A stretch of DNA of 64,000 bases from positions 186,001 to 250,000 of the forward strand of contig SVHA01000001.1 in the NCBI GenBank assembly GCA_015056085.1, written 5' to 3'. How positions within the stretch are numbered: the first letter of the stretch is position 1; every line of letters begins with the position of its first letter. The stretch is from Clostridiales bacterium (GTDB taxonomy: Bacteria; Bacillota; Clostridia; Christensenellales; Aristaeellaceae). Made by a program: the position numbers and the translations under genes. The notes under the pieces were generated by a model that saw only the letters and a list, made by a program, of their open reading frames with translations, was not told the origin of the DNA and did not search any database. Below are positions 7,955-15,669 of the stretch, piece by piece.

Positions 7955-8452
7955 ATGGCCCACGAAACGCCCTTCTGGCCGGAAAACCCGGCGGAACTGT
8001 ATCCCCTTCTTTGCCAACAGATGGACGCCCTTGCGCTCCCCTCTCCCCTGCCGACGCTTGCCAATGCAGCGGCGCTTTTGTGGTCTGCCCTTGATGGCAT
8101 CAACTGGGCCGGATTCTATCTCTGCAAGGGCGAAATGCTCCTGCTGGGCCCTTTTCAGGGCAAAGTTGCCTGCACGGAGATTCCCTTCGGTCGAGGTGTA
8201 TGCGGTACGGCAGCTGCCACCCGGAAAGTGCAGCTTGTGCCGGATGTTCACGCTTTCCCCGGGCACATTGCCTGCGACAGTGCTTCCCGCTCGGAAATCG
8301 TGATTCCGCTCATCAAAGACGTCAAACTACTGGGCGTGCTGGACATTGACAGTCCTCACCTCGCCAGATTTGACGAAACTGATGCCAATGGCCTTTCCGA
8401 CTTCTGCAGCGTCATCATGGCGAAAACCGACTGGAGCGGAGGGCTGCTGTGA
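7955..8452 (+). CDS. msrC: Free methionine-(R)-sulfoxide reductase (GAF-domain fRMsr)
   Basis: Reduces free L-methionine-(R)-sulfoxide with thioredoxin as electron donor. The 165-residue protein is a single GAF domain with the family's WAGFYL region near residue 50, the two-Cys segment ACTEIPFGRGVCGTA holding the redox-active cysteines, a further Cys in GHIACDSASRSEIVIPL, and the closing VLDIDSP...FDETD. I start at ATG 7955, which has CTAAGGAG 7 nt upstream; this places it 10 nt after the preceding stop. The stop codon overlaps the next start (TGATG), so translation of the pair is probably coupled. Confidence 0.9.
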   Translation: MAHETPFWPENPAELYPLLCQQMDALALPSPLPTLANAAALLWSALDGINWAGFYLCKGEMLLLGPFQGKVACTEIPFGRGVCGTAAATRKVQLVPDVHAFPGHIACDSASRSEIVIPLIKDVKLLGVLDIDSPHLARFDETDANGLSDFCSVIMAKTDWSGGLL

Positions 8453-9090
8453 TGGCTGACAAACGTCTGCTGATCGGCACAAACAATCCGGCTAAGCAAC
8501 GATTTTTTCAGGAGAATTGCCTGAAAAATGCGGACATTGAATTGCTCACACCTGGTGATGTCGGATGCCATCTTGACATCCCTGAAACCGCCGGAAGCCC
8601 CCCGGAAATCGCCCTGCAAAAGGCCAAAGCGTGGCATGAAGCCACCGGACTGCCTGTGGTGGCGCAGGATTCCGGGATGCTTCTGCTGGATTTGCCCGAG
8701 GATCACCCCGACCAGCCGGGTGTGATGGTGCGCCGTGTGGCGGGACGAGAACTGACTGACGACGAAATGACCGGGTGGTATCTCAATCTGGCCCGCAGGC
8801 ACGGCGGAATGCTGCGCTTTGCCTGGGTGTGGGCGTGGTGCTTCTACATGAGCGAAGATGCGTATGTGATTAAATCGCCCAGCAGGGCTGATCTGGAACA
8901 CAATGCGCTGTATCTTGTGGACGAAGAGTGCCACACCAAGCACGAGGGCTGGCCCATCGACAGCATCACAAGAATCAGCCCGGATGGCAAATACCTGTCT
9001 GAACTTGCCTATGACGAATTGAACTGGGAGGAAGACAGCAAAGCGTTCTTCCCGGAATTCCTTAGGGACATCCAGCGGATGCTGAAATGA
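8452..9090 (+). CDS. Ham1/RdgB-like non-canonical purine NTP pyrophosphatase
   Basis: The family hydrolyses (d)ITP and XTP to keep deaminated purines out of nucleic acids. The 212-residue product has the N-terminal TNNPAK signature (TxNxxK) and the Asp-Ser-Gly motif VVAQDSGM that carries the catalytic Asp. The rest is more divergent than housekeeping RdgB: the usual SARYAG is replaced by MVRRVAG and the central region WYLNLARRHGGMLRFAWVWAW is Trp-rich. ATG 8452 overlaps the msrC stop. The divergence leaves the substrate open, and a standard rdgB may exist elsewhere. It ends just before a terminator facing galT. Confidence 0.78.
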   Translation: MADKRLLIGTNNPAKQRFFQENCLKNADIELLTPGDVGCHLDIPETAGSPPEIALQKAKAWHEATGLPVVAQDSGMLLLDLPEDHPDQPGVMVRRVAGRELTDDEMTGWYLNLARRHGGMLRFAWVWAWCFYMSEDAYVIKSPSRADLEHNALYLVDEECHTKHEGWPIDSITRISPDGKYLSELAYDELNWEEDSKAFFPEFLRDIQRMLK

Positions 9091-9102
9091 GTCAAATCAA
9101 AT

Positions 9103-9133
9103 AAGGGCAGAGGATGCGCTCCCCTGCCCTTTT
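9103..9133. terminator. Bidirectional terminator between Ham1-like gene and galT
   Basis: Stem AAGGGCAG (9103-9110) / CTGCCCTT (9124-9131) with TT following on the plus strand; the left flank (CAAATCAAAT) gives a U-rich tail on the minus strand. It lies between two convergent genes. Confidence 0.8.
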
Positions 9134-9144
9134 GCAATGCATAT

Positions 9145-10680
9145 TTATGCCTGATAGCCCAGGCTTTCCATGAATCGCACAAAGCCCGCCTGACCATCTT
9201 CGTCGGCCTTATACACGCCTGCATCCGCCAGCACCTGTGCGCAGACGTAGGCAACTTCCTGCCGCAGCAGCGCTTCGGCCTGGGCGTCATCGGCGCAAAG
9301 ACCATTGCGGCTGACAACGTCGCACAGCCAATCATAGTGCTTCTCGCAGGGGTCATCCGCGTCAGGACGCTCCATGGGGCGCTTACCGGTGAGGAAATCC
9401 TGCATCAGTGCCAATTCCGTCTTCAGGCGGCCCGGCAGGATGAACAGGCCCATCACCTCAATCAGGCCGATGTTCTCCTTTTTGATGTGATGCAGCGGCG
9501 CATGGGGATGGAAAATACCCAGCGGGTGCTCGTCACTGGTGCGGTTATTGCGCAGAACCAGCGTCAGGCTGTACACATCGCCCTTCTTACGCAGAATGGG
9601 CGTGATGGTGTTGTGGGGCGTTCCTTCGGTTTCAGCAAAGATACCGCAAGCAGGATCACTCCAGGCGCGCCAGGCATTCAGGATGCGCTCGGCTTCGTCC
9701 ACCAGCGCAGTTGCATCGGTGGTAGTGATCTGCACGGCAGACATGGGCCAATCGAGAATCGCGGCGTTCACGCCATCTACAGGCGCTTTCAAAGCGGCAC
9801 GGACGCTGGCTTTGTCCATGGGGAACGTGTAGCGTCCGCCCTGAAAATGGTCATGATTGAGGATGGAGCCGCCCACGATGGGCAGATCAGCGTTGCTGCC
9901 GATCATGTAATGGGGCAGTTGATCCACGAAGCTCACCAGGCGCTCAAAGCTGCCCCGGCTGATCTTCATGGGGATATGCTGGCTGTTGAAGATGATGCAG
10001 TGTTCGGAATAATAAGCGTAGGGCGAATACTGCAGATACCAGTCCTGCCCGGCCAGCGTGATGGGCACCACCCGGTGATTCTGCCTCGCCGGGAAGTTGC
10101 TGCGACCTGCATAACCGGGATTCTCTATGCACAGCATACACTTGGGATAGCCCACGCTGGGGGCATTTTTCAGTTTGGCGATCTCCTTGGGGTCCTTTTC
10201 GGGCTTGGACAGGTTGATGGTGATTTCAAGTTCGCCGGCAGGGCTGTCAGCAAAGTACTGCACGTTCTGGCTGATGGCGTCCACCTTGATGTAATCGCAG
10301 GCGCGGCACATATCATAAAAGCGCTGCGTAGCGGTTTCGGGATGACCAGCAGCAAGATTCTCCATAAAAAGAGTGCGGACTTCCTTGGGGGAAGGCGTCA
10401 ACAGGCCCATCACACGGGCAGAAAACAGGTCTCTGGCGTAGCCCATGTCTTCGATCAAACCCTTTTCTACAGCCAGATCACACAGAGAAACAAGCATACT
10501 TGTGGCCGTGGACGGAATGGGCTGTTCATCGCAGGGAACCTCCTCCGGGGCGTTCAGACCCATCACGTCCAGCAGCAGATTGAAGTAATAAGGGGAATCT
10601 ACAACCTCAATCAGCTGATTGTCCACAGCAAAACGAATCAGGCGATTCAGCACACAGGTGACCTTGCCAGCCCAGTTCAT
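9145..10680 (-). CDS. galT: UDP-glucose-hexose-1-phosphate uridylyltransferase (GalT, Firmicutes class)
   Basis: Transfers UMP from UDP-glucose to galactose-1-phosphate in the Leloir pathway. The 511-residue product matches the larger GalT class of Bacillus and Lactobacillus rather than the 350-residue E. coli class. It has an all-helical N-terminal domain, LCIENPGYAGRSNFPARQNHRVVP, and the active site NHDHFQGG with the uridylylated His, then RNNRTSDEHPLGIFHPH. I use ATG 10680, with GAGGA 6 nt upstream; ATG 10686 is in frame but lies against the RBS. No galK, galE or galactosidase is in the window, so it is a lone Leloir gene here. It has its own strong promoter. Confidence 0.93.
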   Translation of the reverse strand: MNWAGKVTCVLNRLIRFAVDNQLIEVVDSPYYFNLLLDVMGLNAPEEVPCDEQPIPSTATSMLVSLCDLAVEKGLIEDMGYARDLFSARVMGLLTPSPKEVRTLFMENLAAGHPETATQRFYDMCRACDYIKVDAISQNVQYFADSPAGELEITINLSKPEKDPKEIAKLKNAPSVGYPKCMLCIENPGYAGRSNFPARQNHRVVPITLAGQDWYLQYSPYAYYSEHCIIFNSQHIPMKISRGSFERLVSFVDQLPHYMIGSNADLPIVGGSILNHDHFQGGRYTFPMDKASVRAALKAPVDGVNAAILDWPMSAVQITTTDATALVDEAERILNAWRAWSDPACGIFAETEGTPHNTITPILRKKGDVYSLTLVLRNNRTSDEHPLGIFHPHAPLHHIKKENIGLIEVMGLFILPGRLKTELALMQDFLTGKRPMERPDADDPCEKHYDWLCDVVSRNGLCADDAQAEALLRQEVAYVCAQVLADAGVYKADEDGQAGFVRFMESLGYQA

Positions 10681-10726
10681 GTTCATTCCTCTTTTCATCG
10701 GTGATTGCACAACAAAATACAAAACC

Positions 10727-10755
10727 ATTATAAATCAACCTTCCGTCCGTGTCAA
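10727..10755 (-). promoter_or_regulatory. galT promoter
   Basis: On the minus strand: consensus -35 TTGACA (complement of 10750-10755), 17-bp spacer, consensus -10 TATAAT (complement of 10727-10732). No obvious cre site or operator was noticed next to it. Confidence 0.9.
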
Positions 10756-10895
10756 TGAAGTTCCGTTTTTCAGACACCAAAAATACAGTGCATCTCCTTC
10801 CTGTTTTATATGCAGGAATCCACGTCTCTCACGGCGAAAACAAGCAGGGAGAATCACGAAAAGCGGCGCAAACCATGCGCCGCCGGGAGGAATGT

Positions 10896-11966
10896 ATGGA
10901 CACTGGCTGGTTTGCGCCCCTGCTGGAGAGCCACATGAATGCTCATCCTGCCATGGAAGCCATCGATGTGGTCAAACTGGCGTTTCAGGCGGTCTTGGGC
11001 TGCGGACATCTGCTGGCGGATGAGTCTATCGTCATGGCGAGAATCGAAACTGAAATGGCCTCTGTGACGCCGGATGGAGAAATGCCGTTATTTGAATCCA
11101 TCGGGCCTGACTATATCCGGGTGAATCTCTCCCGCTGGAAGGCGGAAAATCTGCCTGTTGCATGGCTGGCCCGAATGATGCTCCTGTCCGACAGTGCAAC
11201 CGAGTATAAAACAGACCGGAAGTCGGTTATTGCCGTACTCAAGTCGGTTTTTGACGAGAGAACGGATGCCCTGCCTGATAACATTTCCCGTCTCTGTGAT
11301 CGCCTGATGTCCGAACCTGACTGGCTCCCCAGTCACTCCGCTGCCTATAACCAGGCGTATCAGCCGTCTTACCGGGTTGTTTCCTGGAAATTTACGCCTC
11401 TGATGCCTGTTTTGCAGGCGGTATCCGATGCACTTCATCACCACGGACGCATTCTCATGTGCATTGACGGACCATGCGGCAGCGGAAAATCCACGCTGGC
11501 TGGCGTTTTGCAGCGAATTTTCGATGCGGCTGTCATCCCCATGGACGACTTTTTCACCCCGCACGCCCAGAAAACGCCTGAAAGACTGGCCATTCCTGCG
11601 GGAAATGCCGACATTGAGCGCATCGTTGCAGAGTGCGTTACTCCATGGCAGAAGCATCAACCTATTCAATATGCGCCTTACCTGTGTATGAAGGACGCAT
11701 TCGGGCCACCCATCATGGTGGAGGACAAACCTGTCACCATCATCGAGGGCAGTTACTCTCTGCACTCGGAAATTGCGAAATCCGCTGCTGTAAAGGTGTT
11801 TCTGTCAATCGACAGGCAGGAACAACTGCAGCGGCTTGCCCGGCGGGATGGCACCGAAATGCTGAAGATGTTTGAAACCCGCTGGATTCCCCTGGAAGAA
11901 GCCTACCATCAGGCGTTTCAACTGCCGGACGAGCACTGCATCGTGGTGAATCAGCAGGGCGTGTAA
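10896..11966 (+). CDS. Two-domain P-loop kinase of unknown substrate (uridine-kinase-like C-terminus)
   Basis: A 356-residue protein. Residues 185-356 form a P-loop kinase domain with Walker A DGPCGSGKST (191-200), a PMDDFF segment like the substrate-binding loop of uridine/panthothenate-type kinases, and EGSYSLH (like the EG.Y.LH of the uridine kinase family) before a closing lid with RRDGTEML. Residues 1-170 are a separate mostly helical domain (VVKLAFQAVLGCGHLLADE, DYIRVNLS) that I cannot assign. ATG 10896 is chosen for the GGGAGG five nt upstream; the frame is open for 49 codons further without a better site. It is divergent from galT. The substrate may be a nucleoside or other small metabolite; this is inference from the fold only. 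Confidence 0.75.
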   Translation: MDTGWFAPLLESHMNAHPAMEAIDVVKLAFQAVLGCGHLLADESIVMARIETEMASVTPDGEMPLFESIGPDYIRVNLSRWKAENLPVAWLARMMLLSDSATEYKTDRKSVIAVLKSVFDERTDALPDNISRLCDRLMSEPDWLPSHSAAYNQAYQPSYRVVSWKFTPLMPVLQAVSDALHHHGRILMCIDGPCGSGKSTLAGVLQRIFDAAVIPMDDFFTPHAQKTPERLAIPAGNADIERIVAECVTPWQKHQPIQYAPYLCMKDAFGPPIMVEDKPVTIIEGSYSLHSEIAKSAAVKVFLSIDRQEQLQRLARRDGTEMLKMFETRWIPLEEAYHQAFQLPDEHCIVVNQQGV

Positions 11967-12184
11967 TCCCCTGCCCTGCCGATGGCCTGGCGCATTTTCT
12001 TCAGCACCGCATCATACTGGCTGTGATGCGGCCTCTGCAGGACGATTTCCGGCGGTTTATCCTCCGCAGGCAACAGCGTTTGCTCCACTGGCGTCAGCGC
12101 CTCCCGGTCGCATTGCCACTCAATCCATCGCTGTTGCTGTTCCTGCCTGGTTTTGCTCGCAAAGGGCGATTGTTCAGGTTTCAT
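11951..12184 (-). CDS. Small hypothetical protein
   Basis: A 77-residue hydrophilic protein, Gln-, Arg- and Glu-rich, with a W-rich patch QRWIEWQCDRE and a C-terminal VLKKMRQAIG helix. It has no membrane segment or recognised domain. ATG 12184 has a strong AAAGGAGGGG six nt upstream; an in-frame ATG at 12202 lies before that RBS. Its 3' end overlaps the convergent kinase gene by 16 bp. The RBS and coherent protein composition favour a real gene, but function is unknown. Confidence 0.5.
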   Translation of the reverse strand: MKPEQSPFASKTRQEQQQRWIEWQCDREALTPVEQTLLPAEDKPPEIVLQRPHHSQYDAVLKKMRQAIGRAGDYTPC

Positions 12185-12270
12185 GGCAGCCCCTCCTTTC
12201 ATCCACCACCATTTATGCGCCGCATCATGCGGATGTGCGCCCAGCGACTTCGATCAAGGAGTGAATACAC

Positions 12271-12912
12271 ATGACAGGAAAAAGCAAGATCATCACTGTG
12301 GAAGGCGTTGAAATAACGTATTTCAACCAGCGCTGCAAGGACTGGACACATCCCTATGAGTGGCAGCACAACGGCTCCACCCTGTCCAATGCGGGCTGCG
12401 GCATCTTTTCCCTGTGCCACTGCGCCCAGTGGCTGACGGGCAAGGTGCAATCGCCTGAAGCGTGGGCTGATTTTGCCTGCACCTACGGCGGACGGGGCGA
12501 TGACGGTACCGATCGCCCGGAACTGCTGCACACGCTGATGGTTCACGGCAAGGCGCAGGAACTGGGCTTCCGCTATGAAGAAGACGGCCTGCGCAACGAC
12601 AAGGAAGCACTGTTTGATTTCCTCCTAAAGGGCGAAGGCGTGGCCATGTGCAACCTGCGCGTGGGGCACATTGTGGCCTTGCTGGGCGCGCGTGTGAAGG
12701 ATGGCCACCGGGAAATCCTTGCCGTGGACAGCTACAGCGAGAGCGCCTCTGAAAAGGTGCGTGACGCCGTCACCGAGGTCATTCCCGGCACAGAGGTTGT
12801 CTATCCCGTGAAGAACACCCAGGGGCTCATCGTGGGCGAAAATATCGCTTATGCCGCCTTCTGGGTGGATGCTGACCTTCCCATGGATTTCAATTTCCTG
12901 CATCGTATTTGA
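12271..12912 (+). CDS. C39-like (papain-fold) peptidase family protein
   Basis: A 213-residue cytoplasmic protein without signal peptide. The layout fits the C39-like peptidase group: a glycine-preceded Cys in SNAGCGIFSL (Cys43), a His in NLRVGHIVALLG (His133) and an Asp in ILAVDSYS (Asp153) that could complete a papain-type triad. The stretch YFNQRCKDWTHPY near the start resembles the YxQxDPxW segment of this group. ATG 12271 has AAGGAGTG upstream. No bacteriocin transporter or leader peptide is nearby, so it is not an obvious bacteriocin-processing domain. Substrate unknown. Confidence 0.7.
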   Translation: MTGKSKIITVEGVEITYFNQRCKDWTHPYEWQHNGSTLSNAGCGIFSLCHCAQWLTGKVQSPEAWADFACTYGGRGDDGTDRPELLHTLMVHGKAQELGFRYEEDGLRNDKEALFDFLLKGEGVAMCNLRVGHIVALLGARVKDGHREILAVDSYSESASEKVRDAVTEVIPGTEVVYPVKNTQGLIVGENIAYAAFWVDADLPMDFNFLHRI

Positions 12913-12927
12913 GTAGTCTCGTATATC

Positions 12928-12963
12928 AAAAACAGCCGATGAGATGCGTCATCGGCTGTTTTT
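12928..12963. terminator. Terminator after the C39-like gene
   Basis: A strong hairpin: AAACAGCCGATGA (to 12942) pairs with TCATCGGCTGTTT (from 12949) around GATGCG, ending in five T at 12959-12963. The A run on the left also gives a U tract on the minus strand. Confidence 0.9.
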
Positions 12964-12979
12964 ATGCAGAAATTTATGC

Positions 12980-13006
12980 AAAAAAGCCGCCCGGCATTCA
13001 CCGGGC
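12980..13006 (-). terminator. Terminator of the acidic coiled-coil gene
   Basis: GCCCGG (12989-12994) pairs with CCGGGC (13001-13006); on the minus strand it is followed by a run of six U (complement of 12980-12985). It lies 20 bp downstream of the stop codon at 13027. Confidence 0.8.
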
Positions 13007-13026
13007 AGTCATTTTGATGCAGCAGA

Positions 13027-13464
13027 TTATTCCTGAACTTCCTCAGCGGGTTCTTCGGCAACTTCTTCAGCGGCCTCTTCAGCCTCTTCAGCGGTTTCTT
13101 CCGCTTCTTCAGCAGCTTCTTCTTCAGTTTCCTTGGCTTCCTTAGCGGCCTTCTTGGCAGCTTCGGCTTCAGCCTTAGCCTTGGCAGCGGCTTCGGCCTG
13201 CGCACGGCGCATTTCTTCCAGCTGCTTATCGATGCCTTCGATTTCTTCCATCAGGGCAGCCAGTTCTTCGGGCAGTTCAACGCCCTGTGCACGCAGGTTG
13301 CACACGCAATCGCCCAGGGTGGAGAAAACTTCCTTGCGGCGGTTGATCAGATTGAGCTCATCAATCTTGAAGCGGGTGGAGTTGGCGATGTTATTCGCAG
13401 CGTGGTTGACGGCCTTAACGCCCTGCACCAGCAGAGAACGCATGGACTTGACGATATCAGACAT
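13027..13464 (-). CDS. Acidic coiled-coil protein with Ala/Glu-rich tail
   Basis: A 145-residue protein. Residues 1-65 are helical with RFKIDELNLINRRKEVFSTLGDCVCNLRAQGVELP, and 66-85 continue as IEGIDKQLEEMRR, typical of a two-helix coiled coil. From about residue 88 to the end the sequence is almost only Ala, Glu, Lys and Thr (KAEAEAAKKAAKEAKE, then EEAAEEAEE repeats), very acidic at the end. ATG 13464 has AAAAAGGAG upstream. No signal peptide. The N-terminal part resembles small phasin-like or YtxH-type helical proteins, but I cannot assign it. The long low-complexity tail may be disordered. Confidence 0.75.
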   Translation of the reverse strand: MSDIVKSMRSLLVQGVKAVNHAANNIANSTRFKIDELNLINRRKEVFSTLGDCVCNLRAQGVELPEELAALMEEIEGIDKQLEEMRRAQAEAAAKAKAEAEAAKKAAKEAKETEEEAAEEAEETAEEAEEAAEEVAEEPAEEVQE

Positions 13465-13585
13465 GATGGCACACTCCTTTTTGATTTGCAGTGGAGAAAC
13501 AATTTGATCGATTGAAAATTTCGCCGCATCCGCCGGTGATTCCTTCCTGATTCCGGCGGGGACGAAAATTTTTCCTGTTCAAAAC

Positions 13586-14452
13586 TTACCAGAACATCAG
13601 CAGCCGACCGGGCTGAATGGAGAACGTCGCCTTGTCCATGTGCTGGATCTCGCCATCAACATTCAGCGTCATGCCGGGAGAAACGATCTCCACATTCTTG
13701 CAGCGGCGATGGGTGGTTACGCCGAACTTGAGCACCTTGCCCATCAGCAGGCCCGGCAGATAGAACGGAATCACCCAGCGGGGACGATTCTCCACAATCA
13801 CCAGATCCAGTTCGCCGTCATCGGGACGGGCATCCAGGCAGATGGGAATGCCGCCACCGATATAGCGGCCGTTGGCGATGGAGCACACAAGAACGTCCCG
13901 CTCCTGGGTGGCGCCATCCACGGTGTATCTGACGTGCACCGGGCGATATTTGAAAATGCCCTTGATCAGGCCAATCAAATAAGGAAAGATGCCCCGGCAA
14001 TACTTCTTGGCGCTCAGGGTGCATTCCAGCACCGTCACGTCAAAGCCGGTGCCGCAGACGTTGAGGAACATTCTGTCGTTGAGCTGCCCAACGTCCACAG
14101 GCCGTGCGGGATGGGTCAGGATAAAGTCCAGCGCCTCCAGCGGCTTTTTCGGCGTGTGAATGGTCTTGATGAAGTCGTTGCCCGTGCCCACAGGGATGAT
14201 GCCCATGGGGACGCCGGTGTCCAGCATACCGCAGGCCACTTCATAGGCGGTGCCGTCGCCACCAAGGGCGATCACGCCAGTGCAAGCGGGGATCCGTGCT
14301 GCTTCAGCAGCCAGCGCAGTAGCATGGCCAGGCTGCTGGGTGAAGAGCATCTGATACGGCACACCCCTGTTTTCCAGTTCCCGGCGAATGTTTTCGGCTT
14401 CCTGAGCTGCATAGCCGCTGCCAGCAGCAGGATTAACGATCAGCGTCAGCAT
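13586..14452 (-). CDS. Diacylglycerol/lipid kinase family protein (DagK/YegS type)
   Basis: ATP-dependent kinase family acting on diacylglycerol or similar lipids at the membrane. The 288-residue product has VNPAAGSG near the start (residues 5-12), the nucleotide loop GGDGTAYEV, PVGTGNDF, and the C-terminal beta-domain with DDGELDLVIVE and the closing NVDGE. The start ATG 14452 has AAAGAGG 9 nt upstream; an in-frame ATG eight codons earlier overlaps that site. Length and motif order fit BmrU/YegS/DagK. In Gram-positive bacteria DgkB of this family recycles diacylglycerol from lipoteichoic acid synthesis; that specific role is not proven here. Confidence 0.9.
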   Translation of the reverse strand: MLTLIVNPAAGSGYAAQEAENIRRELENRGVPYQMLFTQQPGHATALAAEAARIPACTGVIALGGDGTAYEVACGMLDTGVPMGIIPVGTGNDFIKTIHTPKKPLEALDFILTHPARPVDVGQLNDRMFLNVCGTGFDVTVLECTLSAKKYCRGIFPYLIGLIKGIFKYRPVHVRYTVDGATQERDVLVCSIANGRYIGGGIPICLDARPDDGELDLVIVENRPRWVIPFYLPGLLMGKVLKFGVTTHRRCKNVEIVSPGMTLNVDGEIQHMDKATFSIQPGRLLMFW

Positions 14453-14476
14453 GGCGTGGAACCTCTTTCCTGTCAT

Positions 14477-14782
14477 TCATTCGTATGCATAAGGTGAATC
14501 GGGTAAAAGGTCAACGGAAATTGAACTTTCTCTCCTATATGCTACTCCATTTTTCGACAAATGTCAAAGGGAAAAGACAAAAAATTTGCAATTGTAGTCG
14601 AAACTGGTCAATTTGTGGGCAGAAGCGCCAAAGATAATGAAATAATGTATTTCGACTGTATTTTTCCGAAAAAATCTTGCATTTTTATGCAATTTACCCT
14701 TGACAAAAATGCATACCGGGCGTATAATGCGTCATGTACTCCAAACGCAGAGCGTTAGGACAGAAAGAGGAGGTTATTCCCT
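14477..14782. other. Intergenic region with promoter only
   Basis: About 300 bp between the lipid kinase and amino-acid transporter genes. It is AT-rich compared with its neighbours. Apart from the promoter at 14700-14728 I see no RNA structure or convincing gene. A 65-codon frame at 14561-14758 runs through the promoter and lacks an RBS. Confidence 0.6.
14700..14728 (+). promoter_or_regulatory. Promoter of amino-acid ABC operon
   Basis: Perfect -35 TTGACA (14700-14705), 17-bp spacer, perfect -10 TATAAT (14723-14728). It lies 55 nt before the start codon of the substrate-binding protein. Confidence 0.93.
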
Positions 14783-15562
14783 ATGAAGAACAAGAAACTG
14801 CTGGTGGCCCTGATTGCAGTTGTTGCTGCGATTGTCGTGGCCGTGGTGCTCTACTTCACCCTGGGCAAGAACGCTGAGAAGCCCACCCTGATCATGGCTA
14901 CCAACGCCACCTTCCCCCCTTATGAATATTATGAAGGCGAAGAAATCGTCGGCATCGACGTGGAAATCGCCAAGGCTGTGGCCAACAAAATGGGCTACGA
15001 GCTGCAGGTGGACGACATGGAGTTTGAATCCATCATCCCCGCCGTTCAGACCGGCAAGGCTGACTTCGGTTTCGCCGGCATGACCGTCACCGAAGACCGC
15101 GCGCTGCTGGTGGACTTCACCAACACCTACGCCACCGGCGTTCAGGTGATCATCGTCAAGGAAGGCTCTCCCATCACCTGTAGTGATGACCTGTTCGTGG
15201 AAGGCAAGAACTACACCATCGGCGTGCAGCTCTCCACCACCGGCGACCTGTACTCCACCTGGGACCTGGAAGACGAAGGCCTGGCCACTGTGAGCCGCTT
15301 TGCTTCCGGCATGGACGCTGTGATGGCCTTGAATTCCGGCAAGGTTGACTGCGTCATCATCGACAACGAGCCCGCTAAGGCTTACATCGCTTCCAACCCC
15401 GGCCTGAAGATTCTGGAAACCGAGTATGTGACCGAAGATTACGCCGCTGCTATCAAGAAGGGCAACACCGAACTGCTGGACGCCTTCAACGCCGCCCTGC
15501 AGGAGCTGATTGATGACGGCACCGTGGGCAAGATCATCGACAAGTACATCCCCGCTGAATAA
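14783..15562 (+). CDS. Polar amino-acid ABC transporter substrate-binding protein
   Basis: Extracytoplasmic binding protein (SBP family 3) for an amino-acid importer. The 259-residue product has an N-terminal hydrophobic segment (residues 5-27) without a lipobox Cys, so it is either a signal anchor or cleaved; most Gram-positive homologues are lipoproteins. Domain features: TNATFPPYEYYEGEEIVGIDVEIAKAVA near the ligand pocket, DFGFAGMTVTEDRALLVDFTNTY, and the hinge segment VDCVIIDNEPAKAY. The conserved Arg after MTVTEDRA binds the ligand carboxylate in this family. ATG 14783 has AAAGAGGAGG upstream. First gene of a four-gene operon with permease and ATPase; the exact amino acid is unknown (cystine, glutamine or arginine types are alike). 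Confidence 0.93.
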   Translation: MKNKKLLVALIAVVAAIVVAVVLYFTLGKNAEKPTLIMATNATFPPYEYYEGEEIVGIDVEIAKAVANKMGYELQVDDMEFESIIPAVQTGKADFGFAGMTVTEDRALLVDFTNTYATGVQVIIVKEGSPITCSDDLFVEGKNYTIGVQLSTTGDLYSTWDLEDEGLATVSRFASGMDAVMALNSGKVDCVIIDNEPAKAYIASNPGLKILETEYVTEDYAAAIKKGNTELLDAFNAALQELIDDGTVGKIIDKYIPAE

Positions 15563-15578
15563 GATGAATCCGTCAAAG

Positions 15579-15604
15579 GAAGGGAACGGGCAACCGTTCC
15601 CTTC
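15579..15604 (+). terminator. GNRA-loop hairpin between binding-protein and permease genes
   Basis: An 11-bp stem GAAGGGAACGG / CCGTTCCCTTC closed by a GCAA tetraloop, followed by TTGTTG, a weak U tract. It is probably a partial terminator or mRNA-stabilising hairpin that keeps binding-protein mRNA in excess over the downstream permease and ATPase, as is common in such operons. Confidence 0.65.
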
Positions 15605-15669
15605 TTGTTGCGATTTCTCCCCTCCCCTTTTTCCGCATTTTCCTCCATTTTGAAAGGAGATTCCCTTCC

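Noticed and set aside
12928..13006. Two close hairpins as a possible repeat or CRISPR-like unit
   Set aside because: They differ in sequence, and each is placed and oriented as an intrinsic terminator for one of two convergent genes.
14561..14758. 65-codon frame before the amino-acid ABC operon
   Set aside because: No RBS, AT-rich, and it overlaps the consensus promoter at 14700-14728.
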